34,608 nt of DNA from Candidatus Cloacimonadota bacterium (GTDB lineage: Bacteria; Cloacimonadota; Cloacimonadia; Cloacimonadales; JAMOQM01), in assembly GCA_027064005.1 (NCBI GenBank), contig JAMOQM010000112.1, forward strand, positions 1 through 34,608, read 5' to 3'. Of the stretch, positions 1-7,815 are shown one piece after another. How positions within the stretch are numbered: the stretch's first letter is position 1; every line of letters begins with the position of its first letter. The position numbers were made by a program, and so were the translations under genes. A model generated the notes under the pieces. That model was not told where the DNA came from. It made no database searches and saw only the letters and a list, made by a program, of their open reading frames with translations.

Positions 1-161
1 TAAATAAATCTCCGGAAATTGCAATTGCTCAAATTAAAGAAAAAGAATATTATCAAAAATATTTATTAGATAAACGCGAACTTATTTTAATCGGCGTTAA
101 TTTTACTTCAAAAACAGGCGAAATTGAGAATTGGAAAGTTGAAGAAAAGAGGAAATCATGA
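1..161 (+). CDS. C-terminal end of an AAA-ATPase / PD-(D/E)XK nuclease superfamily protein (partial)
   Basis: An open frame runs in from the window edge (first complete codon at base 3) to a TGA at 159-161, giving 52 visible residues. The peptide has the closing pattern AxxQIKEKxYxxKY, then ELILIGVNF and a final W. This matches my memory of the C-terminus of the large AAA-ATPase-like proteins that end in a PD-(D/E)XK nuclease domain (PDDEXK_9 type), which are often present in many copies in Bacteroidetes, Clostridia and related anaerobes. The ATPase domain and the nuclease active site lie outside the window, so activity cannot be judged. The stop overlaps the panB start as ATGA, suggesting translational coupling. 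The family call rests on pattern memory of a short tail. Confidence 0.6.
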   Translation, partial: NKSPEIAIAQIKEKEYYQKYLLDKRELILIGVNFTSKTGEIENWKVEEKRKS

Positions 162-985
162 GAAACATAAAATCTTTTAAAAAAATGAAAAAAAATGGTT
201 CAAAGATATCAATGATTACTGCCTATGACTATTCATCAGGAAAAATAACTGAAGAAGCGAATATAGATTGTATCCTGGTAGGTGACAGTTTAGGGATGGT
301 TGTTTTGGGATATGAAAATACTCTTGAAGTTACACTTGAAGATATCATTCATCACACAAAAGCTGTTAGACGCGGGGCAAAAGATACCTTTATTATTTCT
401 GATATGCCCTACATGTCTTACCATTTATCTTTAAACGACACAAAAGCGAACGCTTCAAAATTAATTATTGAGGGAAAAGCAAATGCAGTAAAACTTGAAG
501 GTGGTACAAAATCCAGATTAGAGGCAATCTCGGCAATTGTTGATTGTGAAATACCTGTTGTTGCTCATCTGGGTTTGACACCTCAATCGATAAATAAATT
601 CGGTGGTTACAAAGTTCAAGGTAAAACAAATGATCGATTTAATAAGATTCTCGATCAAGCATTGGAAATTCAAAAAGCGGGAGCTTTTATGTTGGTATTA
701 GAGGGAGTTCCTGAAAAGCTTGGTAAAGAAATATCTGAAAAGTTGTCCATTCCCACAATTGGAATTGGTGCCGGACGTTATACAGATGGACAGGTTTTAG
801 TTTGGCACGATCTTTTAGGTTTATCTGAATTTGATTTTAAGTTTTCAAAAAAATACAAAAATTTAAGCTTGCAAATAAAAAATGCTTTAGAAAATTATGA
901 TAATGATGTTAAAAATAAAAAATTTCCAACAAAAGAAAATGTATATTTTCCAATTGAGGATGAGAAAACGGAGCAGAAAATATGA
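158..985 (+). CDS. panB: 3-methyl-2-oxobutanoate hydroxymethyltransferase
   Basis: Cytoplasmic enzyme of pantothenate (coenzyme A) synthesis. It transfers a hydroxymethyl group from 5,10-methylene-tetrahydrofolate to 2-oxoisovalerate, making ketopantoate. The 275 residues match the usual family length and form one TIM-barrel domain. Visible motifs are MITAYDY (19-25), the metal/substrate loop VGDS (Asp43), DMPY (Asp82), VKLEGG (Lys112, Glu114), HLGLTPQ (137-143), the catalytic glutamate in LEGVP (Glu182) and GIGAG (202-206). All expected active-site residues are present. The ATG overlaps the preceding stop by 4 nt, and the panB stop overlaps the next ATG by 4 nt, so it sits inside an operon. 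No panC or panD is visible nearby, so the rest of the pathway must be elsewhere or missing. Confidence 0.95.
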   Translation: MRNIKSFKKMKKNGSKISMITAYDYSSGKITEEANIDCILVGDSLGMVVLGYENTLEVTLEDIIHHTKAVRRGAKDTFIISDMPYMSYHLSLNDTKANASKLIIEGKANAVKLEGGTKSRLEAISAIVDCEIPVVAHLGLTPQSINKFGGYKVQGKTNDRFNKILDQALEIQKAGAFMLVLEGVPEKLGKEISEKLSIPTIGIGAGRYTDGQVLVWHDLLGLSEFDFKFSKKYKNLSLQIKNALENYDNDVKNKKFPTKENVYFPIEDEKTEQKI

Positions 986-1596
986 ATGAAAATGATTTTA
1001 AAGAAATAGAAATGACACCTGATGAAAAATTCTCAGCGATAGCAAATTTGAAAAAAAATTTAGAAGAAGAATTTATTCAATTAGGACAATTATTGTCTGA
1101 AATTAAACGCGTAAAAACATTTCGATTAAAAGGCTACAAATCTTTTAAAGAATTTGTTGAAGAAGAATATAACATGGCCGGTTCATTTGCATCTAAAATT
1201 ATTTCTATTTATGATTTATTTATCAAAGAATTGGATGTTGACGAAATGACGGTTAAATCTATCGGAGTTGATAAATTAAGCATGATTAAAGGTTTTGTAA
1301 AAGATAGTTCTTTTGAAGAATCTGAAAAATGGATTGATCGTGCTGAAACTATGCAAACAGTTGATCTAAGAGAATATATAAAAGATGTGAGAGAAAAACA
1401 AAAAGAAAAATCCTTAAAAGATGTATTCATCGAACAATTTAAGGAAAGGATGGTGGTATTTTTCAATTGTTCCCAAAAAGAGCTGAACTTTAAATTAGCC
1501 TTATATTTCCAGGATATGAACCTAGAAGAGGTAAAACAAATAATTAAAGAAAAACAGCAAAGATTTGAAGAAACTGATAATTGGGATTCCCAATAA
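982..1596 (+). CDS. Conserved hypothetical protein, possibly helix-turn-helix / DNA-binding-like
   Basis: A 204-residue acidic, lysine- and glutamate-rich protein, predicted almost wholly helical and cytoplasmic, with no signal peptide or membrane segment. Residues about 15-85 contain a Glu-rich helix, then GYKSFKEFVEEEYNM and FASKIISIYDLF. This arrangement resembles a segment of phage or plasmid proteins in which a short 'level of activity, then GYxSFxEWxEE, then kinase-like helix' stretch is thought to bind DNA. I cannot name a family with confidence. The C-terminal half (about 120-200) is probably coiled-coil. The start overlaps the panB stop by 4 nt, and the gene ends 13 nt before the porX ATG, so the three are probably cotranscribed. 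Function unknown. Confidence 0.7.
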   Translation: MNENDFKEIEMTPDEKFSAIANLKKNLEEEFIQLGQLLSEIKRVKTFRLKGYKSFKEFVEEEYNMAGSFASKIISIYDLFIKELDVDEMTVKSIGVDKLSMIKGFVKDSSFEESEKWIDRAETMQTVDLREYIKDVREKQKEKSLKDVFIEQFKERMVVFFNCSQKELNFKLALYFQDMNLEEVKQIIKEKQQRFEETDNWDSQ

Positions 1597-1609
1597 AAAA
1601 GGAGAACAA

Positions 1610-3175
1610 ATGCACAAAATGAAAATATTATGGGTTGATGATGAAATTCAATATCTCATCCCATTCAAAATGTTCCTGGAAGAAAAAGGTTACGATGTAA
1701 CTACTGTTTCAAACGGTTCCGACGCTCTTGAATTACTTATTAAAAAGAAAATTGATTTAATTCTTCTTGATGAAACAATGCCCGGATTGGATGGTTTAAC
1801 TACTTTGACAGAAATTAAGAAAATAAATGCCTCTATCCCGGTAATTATGGTAACCAAAAATGAAGAAGAGGGTTTGATGAATGAGGCTATTGCCAGCCAA
1901 ATTTCAGATTATTTAATCAAACCAATTAATCCAAATCAAATTATCCTTGCTATAAAAAAGATTTTCCAAGCTGATGAGATTAGACAAAATAAAGTTGGAG
2001 AAGATTATAGCAAATTCTCAGCAAAATTAAATCAAAAACTGTTCAATACACCTGATTGGAATGATTGGTCTAAAATCTACACTGATATTTGTCGATGGGA
2101 TAGTGTAATTGATGAAATAAAAGAACCGGCTTTGACGCATATGCATTTTTTGGAAAAGAAAAATTGTAACACCGAATTTGGAAATTTCATTGAAGAAAAT
2201 TACCTCGATTGGTTAGAATCCGATGATCGTCCACTGCTTTCATTTGATATTGTAGCAGAAAAAGTACTTCCTTATATTAATTCAAAAGGTCCCGTATATT
2301 TCATTGTTTTGGATTGCATGAGATTAGATCAATATATGGCAATTGAACCTTATCTTAAAGAATTATTTGATGTAGATTTAGACCTCTATTATTCAATATT
2401 ACCAACCGCAACTCCGTATTCGAGAAATTCCATTTTCAGCGGAATGTTACCGGTTGATATTGAAAGAAGTTTCCCTGAATATTGGACAAATTATTCAGAT
2501 TTAGAAAATTCTAGAAATCGTAACGAACACCAATTATTAGACGCTTTGATTAGTGATTTAGGTTACGATTTGAATCCTTCCAGTAAATACATCAAAATAT
2601 TTAATATGGAAGAAGGGAAATTTGTTTTAAGAAAAATCGATAGTTGGAAAAAAGAAAAATTGGTCGTGCTAGTGATTAATTTCCTCGATTTATTGGCTCA
2701 TCATCGTTCAAAAGATCAAATCCTACAAGAGGCAATCCCGGACGAATCAGCTTTAAGAGCTTTCACAAAACATTGGTTTATGCATTCATCATTATACGAA
2801 TCATTAAAACTAATTAGCAAACAAAAAGATGCAACCGTCATCATCAGCACTGATCACGGAAGTATTAGGGTTAATCGAGCAACTCAGGTTGTCGGTGATC
2901 GTGAAACAACTTCTACTGTAAGATACAAAATCGGAAAAAATTTAAGCGTGAATGAACGTCATGCAATGTTTTTAAAGGAACCGGAAAGAATGGGATTACC
3001 AACCGGAAACATTGTTGAAAATTATGTTTTTGCCAAAGATGATTATTATTTTGTATATCCAAATTCTTATCATCAATATCAAAATCAATATAATGGTACT
3101 TTCCAGCATGGTGGTATTTCTTTACAAGAGATGTTACTTCCAATAGCTGTTTGTAAATCCAAGAAAAATGACTAA
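1610..3175 (+). CDS. porX: PorX-like response regulator with PglZ (alkaline-phosphatase superfamily) domain
   Basis: A two-domain cytoplasmic regulator of 521 residues. Residues about 4-122 are a receiver domain with the acidic pair Asp10-Asp11, phospho-acceptor Asp54 (LLDETMPG), a Thr in IMVTKN and the conserved Lys in YLIKP. After a helical linker, residues about 225-515 form a PglZ domain with metal-site motifs VLDCMRLD (Asp235), PTATPYSRN (Thr266/Thr268), STDHGS (Asp415-His416) and FQHGG (His500). PorX in Porphyromonas partners the PorY kinase and controls type IX secretion; its PglZ domain is a zinc phosphodiesterase. I chose ATG 1610, preceded by AAAAAAGGAG, over an in-frame TTG at 1565 that lies inside the previous gene. 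It overlaps tsaE by 8 nt, a pairing common in FCB genomes. No PorY-like kinase is present here. Confidence 0.88.
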   Translation: MHKMKILWVDDEIQYLIPFKMFLEEKGYDVTTVSNGSDALELLIKKKIDLILLDETMPGLDGLTTLTEIKKINASIPVIMVTKNEEEGLMNEAIASQISDYLIKPINPNQIILAIKKIFQADEIRQNKVGEDYSKFSAKLNQKLFNTPDWNDWSKIYTDICRWDSVIDEIKEPALTHMHFLEKKNCNTEFGNFIEENYLDWLESDDRPLLSFDIVAEKVLPYINSKGPVYFIVLDCMRLDQYMAIEPYLKELFDVDLDLYYSILPTATPYSRNSIFSGMLPVDIERSFPEYWTNYSDLENSRNRNEHQLLDALISDLGYDLNPSSKYIKIFNMEEGKFVLRKIDSWKKEKLVVLVINFLDLLAHHRSKDQILQEAIPDESALRAFTKHWFMHSSLYESLKLISKQKDATVIISTDHGSIRVNRATQVVGDRETTSTVRYKIGKNLSVNERHAMFLKEPERMGLPTGNIVENYVFAKDDYYFVYPNSYHQYQNQYNGTFQHGGISLQEMLLPIAVCKSKKND

Positions 3176-3623
3176 ATTAGAAATAATCTTGCAAGATAAA
3201 GAACAGAGTAAGAAATTTTCTCAAGCAATTTCTCAGGAATTAAAGTTAGGCGACGTTTTAGCTTTATACGGAGAATTAGGTGCGGGAAAGACATTCTTCA
3301 CCCAAAATCTATGTTCATATCTAAATGTAAAAGATTATGTTAACAGTCCAAGTTATGTTTTGATGAATGAATATTATGGTGATTTCAACATTTATCATCT
3401 GGATTTATATCGATTAAATGATTCTGAAGAAGTTTTAGAATTAGGTTTAGAAGAACTTATCCCGCAAGGTCTAACAATTATTGAATGGCCGGAAATTGCC
3501 GAAGATTTTTTACCAAAAGAAACAATAAAAATATATTTTTCCTACTTTGAAGATTGTCGAAAAGCAATAATTCATAGTCGGGAAAGTATCATTGAAAGCA
3601 TAAAAAAAATCCTCCCTTTATAG
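3168..3623 (+). CDS. tsaE: tRNA threonylcarbamoyladenosine biosynthesis ATPase
   Basis: TsaE is the small ATPase that, with TsaB and TsaD, installs the threonylcarbamoyl group on A37 of ANN-decoding tRNAs (t6A) in the cytoplasm. The protein is 151 residues, the normal size. It has a P-loop GELGAGKT (35-42), the family signature SPSYVLMNEY (60-69), HLDLYRL (77-83) containing the Walker-B-like aspartate, and the conserved IIEWPE segment (104-109). The ATG lies within the end of porX (8-nt overlap), so translation is probably coupled. It is the last gene of the operon; its stop codon lies inside the loop region of the terminator hairpin that follows. Confidence 0.95.
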   Translation: MTKLEIILQDKEQSKKFSQAISQELKLGDVLALYGELGAGKTFFTQNLCSYLNVKDYVNSPSYVLMNEYYGDFNIYHLDLYRLNDSEEVLELGLEELIPQGLTIIEWPEIAEDFLPKETIKIYFSYFEDCRKAIIHSRESIIESIKKILPL

Positions 3624-3637
3624 AGAGGATTTTTTGT
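3603..3637. terminator. Bidirectional intrinsic terminator between tsaE and gcvPB
   Basis: The inverted repeat ATCCTC (3609-3614) / GAGGAT (3625-3630) is flanked by an A-run on the left and a T-run on the right, with a 10-nt loop holding the tsaE stop codon. It can end the plus-strand panB-tsaE transcript and, read from the other strand, the gcvPA-gcvPB transcript that finishes at 3652. Confidence 0.85.
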
Positions 3638-3651
3638 TTTTTACAATTTAA

Positions 3652-5100
3652 TTAAAACTCATATTTCACATTTAAGTGTTTTACGGAATAAGCATCATCG
3701 ACTCTTTTTGTTGGAGTATTTGTTGGTGCATTTTTAACCAATTCCGGAGTTTCTTTACATTCTTTATCAATCTCAATCATAGAATTAATAAATTCATCTA
3801 AAGTTTGTTTACTTTCGGTTTCAGTTGGTTCAATCATAATTGCTTCATGAACAATATTCGGGAAGTAGATTGTTGGAGCATGATAACCTTTATCTAACAA
3901 TCTCTTTGCAATATCCAAAGTTTTAATTCCATAAGCTTTTTTATGTTTTTCACCACAAATTACAAATTCGTGCATACAATTATCCATAAACGGAACATCA
4001 TAAATATCTTGAAGTTTTGCTTTAATATAATTTGCATTAATAATCGCATTCTCTGAAATTCTTTTCAAACCGTCAGATCCCAACATTTTAAGATAAATAT
4101 AAGCTTTTAAATTTACAGCAAAGTTTCCGAAAAAAGCTTGAACTTTACCAATTGAAGAATCTTCATGAGAATAATCAAGATAGAATTTATCCTCATCCTT
4201 TTTAATCATCGGTACAGGTAAATATTTTTCTAAGAATAATCTTACTCCAACAGGACCGGCACCAGGACCACCACCACCGTGAGGAGTGGCAAATGTTTTG
4301 TGAAGGTTGAAATGCATCACATCAAATCCAATTCTGCCAGGTTGAACTAATCCGAGAAGAGCATTAAAATTCGCCCCGTCCATATACATTAAACCGCCAA
4401 CCTCATGGATAATTTCAGCAATTTCTTCGATTTGTGATTCAAAAATACCTAAGGTATTTGGATTAGTAAGCATAAATCCGGCTGTATTTTCATTAGCAAC
4501 TTTTCTTAATTCTTCAATATCAACCATACCTTTATCATTAGATTTAATTTCAACTACTTTATAGCCGTTCAATGTTGATGAGGCAGGATTTGTACCGTGA
4601 GCAGAATCAGGAAGAATAATAGTATCTTTAAAATCATTTCCATTTGCAGCATGAAAAGCGCGAATAACTTTAATTCCGGTAAATTCACCGTGAGCTCCGG
4701 CAACAGGTTGAAGAGAAACTGCATCCATTCCGGAAATTTCAGTTAAATCTTTTTGGAGTTCATAAAGAACTTCTAAAGCACCTTGAACAGACTCTTCATT
4801 TTGAAGAGGATGGAGATTGTTAAACTTTTCATTATTAACAAGAGTTTCATTAAGTTTAGGATTGTACTTCATTGTGCAAGAGCCAAGTGGATAGAAACCT
4901 TTTTCAATAAAATGATTTAATTGAGATAATTTAATAAAATGTCTCATAACATCCAATTCACTAACTTCCGGTAAATGTGTTTCATTTTGACGGAGAAATT
5001 TTCCGGGAATTGCTTTTTCAACAGGATAATTTATATCATTTTTAGGAAGAGTAATTGCTTTTCTTCCTTTTACGCTCATTTCAAAAATTGTTTTAGGCAT
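3652..5100 (-). CDS. gcvPB: Glycine dehydrogenase (decarboxylating) subunit 2, P-protein beta
   Basis: C-terminal half of the two-subunit P-protein of the glycine cleavage system. This PLP enzyme decarboxylates glycine and passes the aminomethyl group to lipoylated GcvH. The 482-residue length is typical of the split (alpha2beta2) form. The PLP lysine is Lys268 in LHKTFATPHGGGG, a glycine-rich signature unique to this family. Other markers are the SCTMKYNP segment near residue 73 and PVAGAHGE near residue 127. A strong GGAGG precedes the ATG by 4-5 nt. The start overlaps the gcvPA stop by 8 nt (ATGCCTAA). GcvT, GcvH and the lipoamide dehydrogenase are not in the window. Confidence 0.95.
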   Translation of the reverse strand: MPKTIFEMSVKGRKAITLPKNDINYPVEKAIPGKFLRQNETHLPEVSELDVMRHFIKLSQLNHFIEKGFYPLGSCTMKYNPKLNETLVNNEKFNNLHPLQNEESVQGALEVLYELQKDLTEISGMDAVSLQPVAGAHGEFTGIKVIRAFHAANGNDFKDTIILPDSAHGTNPASSTLNGYKVVEIKSNDKGMVDIEELRKVANENTAGFMLTNPNTLGIFESQIEEIAEIIHEVGGLMYMDGANFNALLGLVQPGRIGFDVMHFNLHKTFATPHGGGGPGAGPVGVRLFLEKYLPVPMIKKDEDKFYLDYSHEDSSIGKVQAFFGNFAVNLKAYIYLKMLGSDGLKRISENAIINANYIKAKLQDIYDVPFMDNCMHEFVICGEKHKKAYGIKTLDIAKRLLDKGYHAPTIYFPNIVHEAIMIEPTETESKQTLDEFINSMIEIDKECKETPELVKNAPTNTPTKRVDDAYSVKHLNVKYEF

Positions 5101-6436
5101 TTGTTACCTCCTTAAGACTTTTAACAAAGAAATCAAGTTGTTCTTTTGTTTTTTTCTCAGTAACAGCGATTAAAATCATATTTTCTTTACCATATTTTTT
5201 TAGATCAATACCGGCAAAAATATCTTTTTGCTCTAATTTAGAGATTATTTCAGCAGCCGGTTTAGGAGTTTTTATGGCAAATTCTTTAAAAAAAGGAGCT
5301 GAATAAGCTTTTGAAAATCCTTCCAATTTAGAAATTTCATCAGCCAAATAATGTGCTTTATCAAAGGATTGTTTAGCTATTTCTTGCATTCCTTCTTTTC
5401 CCATCAAACTTAGATAAACTGCCGAAGTTGTAATACATAATGCTTCATTTGAACAAATATTTGATGTTGCTTTTGCACGTCTGATGTGTTGCTCTCTTGT
5501 TTGAAGAGTTAAAACATAAACAGGATTGTTATCAGCATCAATTGTTTTCCCGACGATTCGTCCGGGCAATGTTCTTTGTAAATTGGATTTGCAAGCAAAG
5601 AAACCATAAAGCGGACCGCCAAAATTCATTTCATTTCCTAAAGCTTGACCTTCACCAACAACGATATCAGCGTTATATTCTGCCGGGCTATTAAGCATAA
5701 ATAATGAAATTGGGTCAACAGCAACTACAAAAAGTGCTTTTTTATTTGAATGAACAATTTTTTCAATTTCAAATGCTTCTTCGAGATTACCATAAAAATT
5801 TGGGGTTTGAAGCAATAAACATGAAGTTGGTTCAACCATCAATTCTTTTAATTTTTCTAAATCTATTTGACCGTCTTTTTCAGGAACTATTTGCAAATCA
5901 ATCTTAACGCCTTCAGTGTAAGATTTGATAACTTGCAAATAAAGAGGATTAATTGTTCCGGCAATAACAGCTTTATGGATTTTAGTTTTTCTTACAGCCA
6001 TCAAAATTGCTTCAGCAGCTGCAGACGCACCATCATACATTCCGTCATTAGAAAGGTCCATTCCGGTCATATCACAAATCATTGATTGATATTCATAATG
6101 AGTTTGTAATGTTCCCTGACTAACCTCCGCTTGATATGGAGTATAAGCTGTTAAAAATTCCGGACGATTCACAATATGTTGAACTGCTGCCGGAATAAAG
6201 TGGTCATAAATTCCACCCCCCAAAAAAGAAATTACATCATTATTAGATAAATTTTTCTTTGCTAAATCTTTTACTTTTTTTGTAATTTCCATTTCGGAAA
6301 GACCAGGTTCTAATAAGTATTCCTTATTATGAATAAATTTTTCCGGAATGTTAGAAACAAGTTCGCTAAAGGTTTTAACACCAATTTCTTTTAACATTTC
6401 TTGTCTTTCTTCATCAGTATTTGAAATGTACGGCAT
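5093..6436 (-). CDS. gcvPA: Glycine dehydrogenase (decarboxylating) subunit 1, P-protein alpha
   Basis: N-terminal half of the split glycine decarboxylase, partner of GcvPB. It adopts the same aminotransferase fold but has no PLP lysine. From the chosen ATG it is 447 residues, the usual length. It begins with MPYISNTDEERQEML, the standard family N-terminus, and shows FLGGGIYDHFIP, YTPYQAEVSQG and YDGASAAAEA, the conserved core signatures. I place the start at 6436 because a clear GGAGAT lies 6-7 nt upstream of that codon. An in-frame ATG 33 nt earlier would add a non-conserved, Lys/Asn-rich leader and has no ribosome site. Together the subunits supply methylene-tetrahydrofolate from glycine, or run in reverse to make glycine. 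Confidence 0.95.
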   Translation of the reverse strand: MPYISNTDEERQEMLKEIGVKTFSELVSNIPEKFIHNKEYLLEPGLSEMEITKKVKDLAKKNLSNNDVISFLGGGIYDHFIPAAVQHIVNRPEFLTAYTPYQAEVSQGTLQTHYEYQSMICDMTGMDLSNDGMYDGASAAAEAILMAVRKTKIHKAVIAGTINPLYLQVIKSYTEGVKIDLQIVPEKDGQIDLEKLKELMVEPTSCLLLQTPNFYGNLEEAFEIEKIVHSNKKALFVVAVDPISLFMLNSPAEYNADIVVGEGQALGNEMNFGGPLYGFFACKSNLQRTLPGRIVGKTIDADNNPVYVLTLQTREQHIRRAKATSNICSNEALCITTSAVYLSLMGKEGMQEIAKQSFDKAHYLADEISKLEGFSKAYSAPFFKEFAIKTPKPAAEIISKLEQKDIFAGIDLKKYGKENMILIAVTEKKTKEQLDFFVKSLKEVTNA

Positions 6437-6493
6437 CGATATCTCCTTATTTTTATTTTTTAAATTCATACTAACTTTTCATTCGAGATTTTA

Positions 6494-6523
6494 TTTTTAT
6501 TTTTTTCTGTCAAGTAAAGTCAA
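6494..6523 (-). promoter_or_regulatory. Possible promoter of gcvPA-gcvPB
   Basis: On the minus strand, TTGACT (6523-6518) is followed after 18 nt by TAAAAA (6499-6494). A second -35-like hexamer, TTGACA (6513-6508), lies 10 nt closer to the gene. Either could drive gcvPA. The -10 boxes are weak in this AT-rich DNA. I saw no glycine riboswitch between here and the gene. Confidence 0.3.
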
Positions 6524-6830
6524 ATTAATTATTTAGAAGATATTTTTTGATAATAATCAGAATAATTTCTCAACATTTTATCATTAAAAAATAGTCTTAA
6601 TTACAGGAAAAAACTCATTTTATTCAAATTAATGAATGAATTAAAAACGATGCCGGGGAAAAAAGATATTCTTTACAAACAAGAAATATTTTGCTTTATG
6701 AAATTCAAAGTAGAATTCTTCTTTTAATGCCAAATTCTGAACAAATATTTCTATATCTCACACTAAAAATCGAAGTATCTGATACAATATTTAATAAATA
6801 ATCTTTATCAGTTTTGAAAGGAAAAATTGA
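6524..6830. other. Non-coding region between the divergent gcvPA and ddl genes
   Basis: About 300 nt of very AT-rich sequence with no gene I can support. The longest plausible reading (ATG near 6632, 32 codons) has no ribosome binding site. I looked for glycine and other riboswitch cores, tRNA-like folds and terminators and found none. It probably holds regulatory DNA for both flanking operons. Confidence 0.5.
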
Positions 6831-6860
6831 TTGACATAAATAGTACAGAGGACAATATCT
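6831..6860 (+). promoter_or_regulatory. Possible promoter of the ddl operon
   Basis: TTGACA at 6831-6836 begins 56 nt before the ddl ATG. The -10 position is ambiguous in AT-rich sequence: ATATCT or TATCTT at 18-19 nt spacing. The hexamer and the following bases (TTGACATAAAT) are shared with the queD promoter at 18987. Its position inside a possible upstream TTG extension of ddl also argues for the downstream ATG. Confidence 0.4.
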
Positions 6861-6886
6861 TAAAATATATATCTAAAGAGGAAAAA

Positions 6887-7813
6887 ATGAATAAAAATGA
6901 AAATATCGTTGTTCTAAATGGTGGAAATTCTCCCGAAAGAGAAATTTCTTTAATCAGTGGGAAAGAAGTATTTAAAGCATTAAAAAATGTTTATAAAAAC
7001 ACTCAACGTATTGATCCTTCCGATTTCAAATCATACAGTGAACTAATAATATCGCTAAAAAAAAATAACCCGATAGTCGTAAATATGCTTCACGGTGGAT
7101 TCGGTGAAAATGGTCATCTTCAAAGTCTTTTAGAAATGGAAAAAATCCCTTTCACAGGCTCCGGAGCAAAAGCCAGTATGATTGCAATGGACAAATTTAT
7201 CAGCGGATTATTGGTTAATTCCATTGGAATACCTGTGCCGGAGAAAAAACTATTTTCTAAACTTTCGGAAATTCCTTTAAAAATAATTGAAGATTTTGAC
7301 GGAAAAATCGTAATCAAACCCATAGATGCCGGTTCATCTGTTGGAATTCATATTATTGATGATAAAGATAAAATAATTACTGCTGCTGAAGATGCTTTTA
7401 AATATTCTCACAATATCATCATCGAAAAATTCATCGAAGGTCGAGAATTGACGGTAACTGTTTTAGATGGAAAAGCCAAACCGGTGGTAGAAATTAAACC
7501 AAAAAACGGTTGGTATGATTTCAAGAATAAATATTCAAAAGGTAATACCGAATACATTTCTCCGGCAAAATTGTCTGAAAATGAAAAAGCTACAATTCAA
7601 TCTTATGCTGAGAGAATTTTCTCCCTATTTGGTTGTTTTGCCTATAGTAGAATTGATTTTAGATATGATGGAGAAAATTTCTATTTTTTAGAAGTAAACA
7701 CACTCCCGGGAATGACACCCTTGAGTCTCACGCCAATGTCTGCTAAAGAAAGCGGAATGGAATTTATTGATTTGCTTAACCTATTAATAAACTTAGCTAC
7801 CAAAAGGAGTTAA
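6887..7813 (+). CDS. ddl: D-alanine--D-alanine ligase
   Basis: An ATP-grasp ligase that joins two D-alanines for peptidoglycan precursors in the cytoplasm. It has 308 residues from the chosen ATG, the standard size. The N-terminal signature NGGNSPEREISLISG (11-25) includes the substrate-binding Glu and Ser. MLHGGFGENGHLQ, the P-loop-like PIDAGSSVGI, the Mg-binding LEVNTLPGMT and SLTPMSAKESG follow in family order. An in-frame TTG 60 nt upstream is rejected because ATG 6887 has AAAGAGGAAAA before it and starts just ahead of the conserved domain. It leads a run of six further plus-strand genes spaced 1-9 nt apart. That makes ddl the first gene of an operon otherwise devoted to envelope and second-messenger functions. 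Confidence 0.95.
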   Translation: MNKNENIVVLNGGNSPEREISLISGKEVFKALKNVYKNTQRIDPSDFKSYSELIISLKKNNPIVVNMLHGGFGENGHLQSLLEMEKIPFTGSGAKASMIAMDKFISGLLVNSIGIPVPEKKLFSKLSEIPLKIIEDFDGKIVIKPIDAGSSVGIHIIDDKDKIITAAEDAFKYSHNIIIEKFIEGRELTVTVLDGKAKPVVEIKPKNGWYDFKNKYSKGNTEYISPAKLSENEKATIQSYAERIFSLFGCFAYSRIDFRYDGENFYFLEVNTLPGMTPLSLTPMSAKESGMEFIDLLNLLINLATKRS

Positions 7814-7815
7814 AA

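Noticed and set aside
1565-1609. TTG start extending porX by 15 codons
   Set aside because: It lies inside the preceding gene, has no ribosome site and adds residues not found before the receiver domain; ATG 1610 has AAAAAAGGAG upstream.
6437-6469. Upstream ATG for gcvPA
   Set aside because: The extra 11 residues are Lys/Asn-rich and not conserved; the GGAGAT site fits the ATG at 6436.
6524-6830. Glycine riboswitch or small ORF upstream of gcvPA/ddl
   Set aside because: No glycine-aptamer core sequence could be found on either strand, and the 32-codon ORF near 6632 has no ribosome site or recognisable product.
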